From Anniella stebbinsi (Eukaryota; Chordata; Lepidosauria; Squamata; Anniellidae), in contig JARDYH010000007.1 in the NCBI GenBank assembly GCA_029215795.1, positions 103,245,263-103,309,262 on the forward strand: a DNA stretch of 64,000 nt, given 5' to 3'. A program made the position numbers and the translations under genes. The notes under the pieces are model-generated. The model searched no databases, was not told where the DNA came from, and was given only the letters and a program-made list of their open reading frames with translations. Position 1 is the first letter of the stretch; each line of letters opens with the position of its first letter. This document shows, piece by piece, positions 56,561 to 64,000 of the stretch.

Positions 56561-57080
56561 GTAGAAAGTCCAAACACATAAGACGGACTCTGGCCCACAT
56601 GCACTGGCTGCCTGTATGTTTCTGAGCCTGACTCAAGGTGTTGGTTGGGACTGCAATATCTGACAGAGCACCTGTCCTGACATGAACCTACCTGTACACT
56701 ATGCTCAGCATTTAAGGACCTCCTCCAGGTGTTTCCTCTGAGAGAGGATCAGAAGATGGCAACAAGGGAGAGGACCTTCTCGGTGGTGGGCCCCCAATTA
56801 TGGAATGTTACCTGGTGCAACATTGTTATCTTTTCGACCCCAGGTCAAGACCTTTTTTCTTTTCTCAGCTATTTGGAAGCATACAGTGAATTTTATCAGG
56901 TCCTGAATTTGTCTTTTGGTCATGGTTGATTTCTTAAATTTGTTTTAGATATATGCTGTCGATATATCTACTGTCTGCTTGTTTTTATGTGAATGGTTTT
57001 TAAACTTCATATGCCGTATTTGTAATGGTTTTTCATTTTGTAAACCACCTAGAGAGCTTTGGCTATGGGGCGGTATAGAG

Positions 57081-57122
<42 letters not shown>
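57081..57122. repeat. (ATA)n microsatellite, LINE tail
   Basis: About 14 AAT units at the 3' end of the L2-like LINE fragment. Confidence 0.95.
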
Positions 57123-57124
<2 letters not shown>

Positions 57125-57969
57125 TCCCACACCTGTTCCCTCTATTCCTAACTGAAGGCAAAACCTACATTAAACCAAAAACTCCAGATATCCCAAACCC
57201 AGATTACAGATACATAACATGCCTTCCAACACTCTACAAAATTATAACCGCCACAATCACACAATTATGGGTAAAGATGTAGCCAGAGGGGTGGGGTGAG
57301 TTCTCAGGATTTGGCTCCCTCAAGGGTATTTTAGGCCTCTTCCCAGAATTTTCAGCTTTCATTCTATATGCTAATAGCAATCTCTAAGCATTGGTCCTCA
57401 TGTTGCCAAAATAGCACCATCCATGTACAAGCGGGTGGTATTAGTGAGTGCAAGGCAGCCCAAAGGTTAGCAAAAGTACAAGTGCTTTTTAGGAAAGAAA
57501 TAAAAATGCCAAGGGGGTGGGCGGGACAAAATGGCCTAATGACAACTGAGCATGCTCACTGGGCATGGAATGCTGAATGACTGTTTGGTGGTGGTGAGGA
57601 AGACAGAAAATAGATGAGGTAGAGTATTATGGAGAAGGACATGGCTGGCTAGAACCCTGAACAGAAGGTGCACTCCTCACTGCAACATTTTATTGCAGCA
57701 GGTCCCACTTGCTGTGGGGATAGAAACATACAATGCAAAGGCACTGGGATGACTGACACGGATTTGGGCACTTATTTTTAAATTGCATAAAATTAAATAT
57801 ATTAGGCTACCTGCATTTGGGTACTGACTGTTCCGCATTGTTTCTGCCTCCCTGCTCAGTGTACTTCCTCACTGCCAAAATGTCTGGCTACGAACCTAGT
57901 TGCGGGGGCAGCACTAAAAACGCAACTCCACATGCCCTTGGTATTTGAACTTGGTGCATGGATGGTTTA
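57123..57969. other. Unassigned intergenic sequence
   Basis: No gene, RNA or clear repeat is recognised. Confidence 0.4.
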
Positions 57970-58324
57970 GGCCCCCTCCACAAGAATGCGCCTTTGCGCC
58001 TGGTTCCGCGATTATGCGCATTATCGCGGAGGCGCATTTACTCACAATCCCTCTGCACGGGAGGCGGCGAGAAGCGGCGAAGCGCATTAAAAGATGCCCA
58101 AAAAGCGCTTTCCAGGTAGTTAATGCGCATAATCGCTTGTTCACACAGCGAAAATGCGCTTTAACGGCCGGAGCAAAATAAAAGTCGCTATTTAACGCGC
58201 GTTCGAAAATGCGCATTATCGGGGAGATAACGCGCCTGTACGCCCGTTTTGCGCTCCGCTCGTGTGTAGGTAAAATTTATAATGAGCCTTCAAGGCTCAT
58301 TAAACGCCCCGTGTGGAGGAGGCC
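57970..58324 (+). mobile_element. GCGC-rich MITE family B, copy 5 (young)
   Basis: 355 bp, same ends and apparently the same sequence throughout as copy 4, 4.7 kb away. Flanks differ (left ggttta, right atagtc), so this is a separate insertion and not a local duplication of a larger block. CpG sites are not decayed. The 80-codon minus-strand frame it shares with copy 4 is a by-product of identity. Confidence 0.9.
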
Positions 58325-58368
58325 ATAGTCAATAAGGCACTTTTGGCAAGGCCAGCCTACTAATATGA

Positions 58369-59322
58369 GTCCCCTCCACAAGAATTCGCTTTTGCGCCTG
58401 GTTAGGCGATTGGGCGCACTATCCCTGAAGCGCCTTTACGCCTAATCCCTCTGCACGGGAGGCGGCGAGAGGTGGCGAAACGCATTAATAGATGTCCACG
58501 GCTTGCCTCGGCTGGCTGCAGAGTCCTTCTGTGTGTGCCTTCCTTTATCTGGGGTGAGCTGCTGGAAGTGAGGCGTGAACAGAGCTTGTCTCCCCTCAGG
58601 GGGGGCAGGCAGGAGAAGAAGCTGGGCACCGGTCGCCTATTGTCACATTGCATCCATTTGCAGCGTGTGCACGGGAGCGCAGCGCCCAGCCTCTCTTGTT
58701 CTCTCTTTCCACCTCCATTTCCCTCCCTTTCCCAAGCGGGCGCTCCCAGCAAGTTGTAAGGCACGCCGTTTGCACTGGATTCTTCCACGTCCCCAGTCCA
58801 CAACTTTTACGTTGCTGCTCCGCTAGAAAAACATGACGGATTACAAAAGCCGCGGCGAGGGGGGCAGCCGAGCCAACCCTTCTGAACTGAGGCTGGGGTA
58901 GTAGTGAACGAGGGCGGGGAGGGAAAGGGGTGGGGAGACCGTCTCCGGCTGAAAAGACCGCCAACTAAAGCCCGTACCAGACTGTTGCTGAAACAAGTAA
59001 AATAAGCTCCTTCGGCATTAAAGTCCTCAGTTTGTTCTCTCCTGCCCCGCTACTGGGGGAGAAGTAAACAAACGCTCGTTTGAGTGTGTTTGGAGCGATC
59101 GGTGCCGTTGCAGCCGGAGGAGGGCTTTTGACAGCGGCGGCAGCAGTCAAAATGCGCTTTAACGGCCGGAGCAAAATAAAAGTCGCTATTTAACGCGCGT
59201 TCGAAAATGCGCATTATCGGGGAGATAACGCGCCTGTACGCCCGTTTTGCGCTCCGTGCTTGTGGAGGTAAATTTTTTAATGAGCCTTCAAGGCTCATTA
59301 AACGTCTCGTGTGGAGGAGGCC
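58369..59322 (+). mobile_element. GCGC-rich MITE family B, composite copy 6 with about 650 bp of foreign centre
   Basis: The left arm 58369-58497 (gtcccctccacaagaattcg to cattaatagatgtcc) and right arm 59147-59322 (aaaatgcgctttaacggccg to tgtggaggaggcc) match copies 4 and 5. The roughly 60 bp that normally link them are replaced by 58498-59146. Those 650 bp are GC- and CpG-rich with promoter/first-exon character: a splice-like cag run, a purine-context ATG at 58833 and short frame MTDYKSRGEGGSRANPSELR. The right arm is near-identical to the young copies. Capture of host DNA by the element is the simplest reading. Confidence 0.75.
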
Positions 59323-60554
59323 CTGGAGACAGAGTGGGCCTATTTTGTCAGTTTATTTATTTCCACCCTTCAAAGAGCTCAGGGCACGCTTTTATCCTCA
59401 AAACACATCTCTGTAGGAGGCTAGGCTGAGAGATAGCCACTGGCCAAGCTTTGTTTGGGGTGGGGGTTGAACCCAAGACTCCATGCTCTAAGTCAACTAC
59501 TACACCCCATTGACTTGTCCTCCTACCATTTGGATTTTCTGTGTCAAGCACCAACATGTCTCTAGTTCAGTCTCAGCTGATTGTGAAACTACGAAGGAGG
59601 GAAGGTAGTTTCTGAGGTATTTCAGGCCCCAAACATTTGTGGGTTTAAGGCCAAAAGCAGCACCTCTTAGAGAGCTGAGGCAGTGTTAATGTTGGCAGCT
59701 TGGTGTAATGTGCTCTGTGTGACACACCCGCCCAGCAAACACTCTGCAGGATAATTATTAATTTTTCTGCCTTACTCTGCACTTCTTTGCTCTGTGTAAG
59801 GTAGGGTAGATGTCTGCGGAAGTGGGAACAGGGTGGGTGGGTGTGGGGATGTAAAGACTGAGGAAAGTACCCCTAGCCCACTTCCTTATTTGTCTCATTA
59901 ATCATAACAAAACCATAGCAGCCAGCAAAGGATGTTGCTTCTTCTTCACTCTTGCTTTTATGGAGAGCCTAGCTAGGCTTATCAGCTCTTGAAACCAAAG
60001 TTCATGTCTTCTTGTCAGCACCAAGTCGTATCACAGAAAGACGATGAAAAACATGGGGTGGTAGAAAGAACGAAAGCAATATCCCTAAAGGAAGAAATGG
60101 AAACCGTCAGCTGCTGTGAATGAAAGCATTAATCTGGATGGACCTGAGGAAGTCTAGGAGGCTGGGAGATTTACCTATTTCACCTGTGCTACCTGCTGCA
60201 TCTCATCTGCTGCTGGGTTCCACTGGGGAGCCAGAATCCCTTCAGTTGCTGTGTAGAGGACAACTAGGAGCTGGCAACTCCCCCAAATCTACACAAGGAG
60301 TGAGGTAAAACACAAGGAGTGGATGGAACAGAGACTGGATTAGCTTCTGCTTCTGGTGAATGGTAGCCATAACAAATATTTGGTATCTCAGTAGCACTGC
60401 CAATCGATCGGAGAGGGGTGTGAGTGGGGACCGCCTGGCCTGCTCTAGAAAAACAACTGAGTAGAGGAAAAACGAGCCTGGCTTGTACTAATATGCAGCC
60501 ATTAGCACATGATAATGTTTAACTCCATGATTCCAAAAGCTGTCATATACTCAC
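59323..60554. other. Intergenic region with a tRNA-derived SINE fragment
   Basis: It holds the SINE-like fragment at 59440-59525. A weak exon-like segment lies at about 60019-60097: on the minus strand it starts after the tract ttccatttcttcctttag and ends in frame at a stop. No recognised gene. Confidence 0.4.
59440..59525 (-). repeat. tRNA-derived SINE fragment
   Basis: On the minus strand ggggtgtagtagttgactta, gagcatggagtctt and gggttcaacccc recall the A-box region, anticodon arm and B box of a tRNA-headed SINE common in squamates. It is degraded, and a tRNA gene is excluded by the poor A box. Confidence 0.5.
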
Positions 60555-60692
60555 CAGATACAGCAGGGATGCCATCTTTTGCTCTGGATATTTTCACCTT
60601 TAAGGGCTCCTTTAGACGAGTGATTTATGGCCACACACAGAAGTCTGCGGATTGAATTCATGACGTCGACAAATACGGTGTCTCCTGCCCTT
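60555..60692 (-). CDS. Orphan candidate exon, 138 bp
   Basis: On the minus strand a long pyrimidine tract ends in ttaaaacag before 60692, and a consensus donor gtgagt follows 60555. The length is a multiple of three, and only one frame is open throughout. It encodes RAGDTVFVDVMNSIRRLLCV and AINHSSKGALKGENIQSKRW, then HPCCI. I do not recognise the protein. It could be a coding exon of an unplaced gene, an untranslated exon of a long wnt4b transcript (21 kb upstream, same strand) or chance. Confidence 0.3.
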
Positions 60693-61333
60693 CTGTTTTA
60701 AAAAAAGATCAGAGATAAGCTGGAATAAGCCCTAAATGGTGTGTAAGCTGGTGTTTCTGTATCCGCGATCAGAGGAAGAAGAGAGTAAAATGCCTCCCTG
60801 CAACAAAAGGAGACAGATCTGATCCCCCACCCTACCAAGAGCACTCCTTTAAGTTCAATGGGGCTTGCTCCCAAGTAAGCGTGTCTAGGGTTGCAGACTT
60901 GCAGCACAAACTTACATCTACTCAGAAGTAAACCCTGGCTTTCCTGGGGGCTGCGAGAAAGTCTCCCCCCTTTGCACACAGCTGGGGAGGAGGGAGGCAC
61001 TCAATTCAATCCATGTGTCTGCAGTATAAAGCACTCATCCTAATACTGTGAAGACCCCGAAAGCAGGAAGCCATAGTAACGACACAGGTTTTTACTTAAT
61101 GTAGCGACATTCTCAGTCTACTATGTTAGGAGTTTTAGGGCGCAATCCTATGGATGTTTAGACAAAAATAAATCCAACAACTCCTCCCATGCCCCACCCC
61201 CAAGACAGCATGGATGGCTTGGGAATGCTGGAGGTTGTAAGACCAGAGCAGCTTCTACATTAGACCTTTTCTCTAGAATTGACATCCTTTGTTCACTCAC
61301 ATTTTATGGAGCATCTAGACTACATTGTTATAT
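60693..61333. other. Intergenic sequence with short repeat
   Basis: The segment 60845-60945 (agttcaatggggcttgctcc, ctactcagaagtaaacc) is a common squamate short repeat related to 8075-8165. Otherwise nothing is recognised. Confidence 0.5.
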
Positions 61334-61919
61334 TACCGCATTTCTTCGATTCCAAGACGCCATCAATTGTAAGACGCACCTTAATTTCAGTACCACCAAC
61401 AACAAAAAAGCTTTGATTCTAAAAATAATAATAAAACGCTAAAATATATCTAACAATTTTTTTTTATAATAGAATTCAATTTACTAACAACAATACCATA
61501 GTACCTATTTATCAGTAGGTATGCTATTCATCAGTTCCTTCAGTGTCTGATTCTTTTAAGCCGTCGATATCTTAATTATCCCATAATAATTATCCCATAT
61601 CGCAGCGGGAAGCTGGCGATGGTGGGGTGAGTACCAGTCCTCCCTTCGTTCCTGGGCCCCACTGACAGCCCTCCCAGGCACTACTTCCTGGGAGTTGTAG
61701 GCTGCATGGGGCCCCTGAGGCTTTGCTGTAAAATGGCGGATCAGGCCTAAAATGGCTGCACCCTTCTACTAGCCCCTCTCTGCTTCAGATCCAGACATCC
61801 AAATCCGAAGCTTTGCACAGTCCTAATTCTAAGACACTATCAATTCTAAGATGCACCCCGTTTTTAAAGACGTTTATAGGGGGGGGGGAAGTGTGTCTTA
61901 GAATCGAAGAAAGATGGTA
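61334..61919. mobile_element. DNA transposon with TACCGCATTTCTTCGATT ends and nested repeat
   Basis: The left end TACCGCATTTCTTCGATTCC and the right end (reverse complement TACCATCTTTCTTCGATTCT) are inverted repeats, followed inward by aagacgc / aagacac words. This terminus style (…TAAGACGCACC) belongs to a widespread mariner-like repeat group. About 61600-61835 is an inserted piece of the repeat also present at 52720-52960. No transposase. Confidence 0.65.
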
Positions 61920-62023
61920 TTGCAGTCCAGTGTTTCTTGCCATGTATTTTTAGATTTGATGTGTAGTGATTGTTTATTTATTTATTTGAAGTAAAATGTA
62001 ATTGCATTCGCTATCCTTTCCAA

Positions 62024-62180
62024 AGCTTAGGGAAATAATCCAGACTTTAGGCATTCTAGGAAAAAACAGAAAAGGTGGGGTGTCAGCAGGACAGGCACAG
62101 CGTCATGTGAGTACCGTGCTGCAAATCCACACACCAGGCATGGCGAGAGTGCACTAAATCGCTGGTGTGATGAAGCTCTT
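62024..62180. mobile_element. Family C DNA transposon, right-end fragment (copy 4)
   Basis: The segment aatccagactttaggcattc, gtcagcaggacaggcacagc and aatccacacaccaggcatgg ends in ctggtgtgatgaagctc. It matches the right third of copy 2 at 36291-36456. It is 5'-truncated. Confidence 0.65.
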
Positions 62181-62279
62181 AGGTGCCTCTCCTGGAGCAC
62201 GGGTGCATCTTTCATTTCTTTTCTAAATGTTTATCAATTTTACTTCTCCCAAAAATCTGGAAAATGAATGTGACAAAGA

Positions 62280-63072
62280 CTGGGTTCAGATGTCATGCTA
62301 ACCCACAATGAGTTAAATAAGTTATGATGGTTTATTTAACCCATGGTGGGTTATTTAACCCGTGGTGGGTTATCATGTGATGTCTCACGGATTTTTTAAC
62401 GCACTATGGCTTATTTGTTCAAAATAAACCACTCTGATAATTCATGGTCTGCAGTATTTAATCCATCGTGGGTTGTCTGGCAGTCATTGTGGGTTATTTT
62501 GGTTGCCTACAGAGTTGTGTGGCAAGAGCTATCAAAACTGGTGATGCACCATTCATTGCCGGCTTTAGTGCTTAAAACAACAAAGCCAGCAGTGTCAATG
62601 GGGGGGGGGGGATGCACACATTTTCTAAACGGAACAATTAAAGCAACCAAGGCAGCAATGTATGTTTGGTACCCCCTCCCCCCCCCCTGGATTTTCATTC
62701 CCTTCAAAGTTAGTGCACAGGATTTTGATGGTGCATCACATGCCTCCTGCCTAGGAGAGGCTGGGTATGAGGTTTGGTCCTGATCTTGCAAACCTCCAAG
62801 GTATTATAGCCACCACCCCTTTTTGGTGCACCCGGGATTTTCGCTCCTGATGCTCGAATGTTGTCATTTAGTGAAACAGCCCCACTGCCCGGGTGGGAGG
62901 ACTGCAGTGGGTCAGGGGGATGACTCAGATGGTGCACAGTACCTTAATAAACTACTCACAGAAGCTTATTAGCCCACTTGTGTGGAGGTGCATCAGGGAT
63001 TATTTAAAAAATAAACTACTGTGATTAGCTTATTAAACCACCATGGTTTAAAGTGATGTCTGAACACAGCCA
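62280..63072. mobile_element. hAT-like element with TGTTCAGACATCAC-type ends
   Basis: The left ctgggttcagatgtcatgct and the right gtgatgtctgaacacagcc are inverted. Subterminal tggtttatttaacccatggt and aaaccaccatggttta words repeat. No 8-bp duplication is clear. Poly-G/poly-C runs lie at about 62600 and 62680. No coding capacity. Confidence 0.5.
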
Positions 63073-63239
63073 ATGAAGGTTATTTTGGGTTTCATTTCGT
63101 AGTCTGACTGGCTAAAGTTTCTAGGTACCACCTAAAGAAATCCCTTGACCGACTTCTCCTCCACCACCTTATGAAATTAGCCAGGCGTTCTCTAGAGTTT
63201 GCCCTGAGACTTTGGGCATAATTTATATTTTTAACTTTT

Positions 63240-64000
63240 TAGTTATTTATTTATTTTAAAACATTTTTATAGTGCCACCTTGCTATTTCTGGCATCGTGG
63301 TGCTTTACAATAACATATAAAACAATTTCCATTAAAAACCCTCAACCCACATTAAAATATAAACCACCCCCTCCCCCAAGCTCTTGTGAAAATAAGAATG
63401 CCTTACAGAGACGTTTGAAACAATTGACAGTGTCTAATCTCCAGTGGCAAATTGTTCCATAACCAGGGGCCAACCACTGAAAAAGCCCTGCCCCGCGCAC
63501 ATTCCAAATTGTAGTGGGGGACCATCAGGGCACCCTGCTCCTGAGAGCAAGTCTGCCAATGGTGGGACACAGGAGCAGGGTGAGCACTCAAGTAACCAGG
63601 GCCCAAGCAGTGCAGAGCTCTATATGTAGTTAATAAAACCTTGTAGCGCATCCTAGCAGCTACCGGCAGCCAATGGCGCTCTTGAAACACTGAAGCGATA
63701 AAAGACCACTTCGAAAGCCCCTTGACCAACCTGGTTGCTGCATTTTGTGCTGCCTGTAGGTGCTGGATTTGCTTCAAGGGAAGCCCTGAATACACCAAGT
63801 TGCAATAGTCAAGCCTGGAGGTGACCAGGATATGGACTGCGATGGTAAGATTGGCCTCGGACAGAAAGGAGCATATGTGATTGGTAAAAGCAGCTCCAGA
63901 CATAGCCCCCCCCCCCACCTGTGGTGATATAGTTAGGGGCTGGTCAAGAATGACACCCAGGTCTCGCGTCTCTGTTACAAGTCTTTGTTTCTCCACTGAA
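63240..64000 (-). mobile_element. L2-like LINE, C-terminal RT region, continues off the right edge
   Basis: A minus-strand frame (63996 to 63403) reads TRDLGVILDQPLTISPQV, then AVHILVTSRLDYCNLVYSGL, QERHWLPVAARMRYKVLLTT, YRALHCLGPGYLS and finally AFSVVGPWLWNNLPLEIR. These are the late RT and C-terminal blocks of the L2/CR1 group. The frame is open at the window edge. The 3' UTR runs to an AAATAAATAAAT tail near 63245. The 5' part is outside the window, so completeness is unknown. Confidence 0.85.

Larger units (their letters stand above)
56085..57122 (+). mobile_element. L2-like LINE fragment, split by a family D element
   Basis: The left part (56085-56160) encodes words like LVQNVVAKLITGG. 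After the insertion, broken frames give HMHWLPVCF, then QVFPLREDQKMATRERTFSV and VGPQLWN, the L2-type C-terminus. The tail is ccacctagagagctttggct with ggggcggtatag and (ATA)n to 57122. It is degenerate and not mobile. Confidence 0.7.

Noticed and set aside
58833..58901. Short frame MTDYKSRGEGGSRANPSELR as a gene start
   Set aside because: It stops after 22 codons, has no recognised match and sits inside a transposon. It is kept only as a clue to captured DNA.
53188..59298. Minus-strand open frames of about 80 residues repeated in several places (starting MRIFERALNSDFYF)
   Set aside because: They follow the shared sequence of the GCGC-rich MITE, end outside it at random and have no family resemblance. 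The conservation comes from recent copying.
45442..64000. LPAR5 or CHD4, the next genes on human 12p13.31
   Set aside because: No single-exon receptor frame of about 370 codons and no chromodomain/helicase motifs are present. They probably lie beyond the right edge.

Overview
The window is vertebrate nuclear DNA, most likely from a squamate reptile (a lizard). Three genes are split into short exons with GT-AG introns, and these are embedded in a dense, mixed load of repeats. The repeats include a full-length L1, several L2/CR1-type LINEs, DIRS-like remnants, hAT-type and other small DNA transposons, SINE fragments and many microsatellites. There are no bacterial-style operons.

Layout. (1) 1-4060, + strand: the last two coding exons and 3' UTR of ING4 (PHD-finger tumour-suppressor/chromatin reader). 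(2) 8424-23505, + strand: ACRBP (proacrosin-binding protein sp32). Eight coding exons were recovered with compatible phases; the signal-peptide exon was not found. (3) 27726-39354, - strand: all five coding exons of a Wnt gene closest to WNT4, proposed as wnt4b. Every splice site is intact, but the last exon carries a reading-frame break at about 28000-28020. (4) 39797-45427, + strand: a full-length but dead L1 with a 14-bp target-site duplication, inserted 442 bp upstream of the wnt4b start codon. (5) 45.5-64 kb: no recognised gene. It holds nested transposons, a broken CR1, an L2-like LINE at the right edge and one orphan candidate exon (60555-60692, - strand).

Gene context. ING4 and ACRBP are neighbours in the same orientation on human 12p13.31, so this is the orthologous locus. 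A WNT4 paralogue here fits the known 1p36/12p13 duplicated region (WNT4 and CHD5 on 1p36, CHD4 on 12p13). ACRBP and the Wnt gene converge tail to tail. The three genes do not form a pathway; the shared context is synteny.

Most interesting structures. (a) An 811-bp array of 164-bp half-units of a fold-back hAT element, in the pattern left-left-left-right-right and flanked by a perfect 8-bp target-site duplication (46590-47416). (b) A family of CpG-rich elements of about 355 bp, filled with GCGCAT/ATGCGC words: two copies appear identical over 355 bp, and one composite copy (58369-59322) has swapped its centre for about 650 bp of unrelated GC-rich sequence. (c) The frame break in the Wnt gene. 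(d) A filled site and a related empty site for a transposon with GGGCTCCATCACACC ends.
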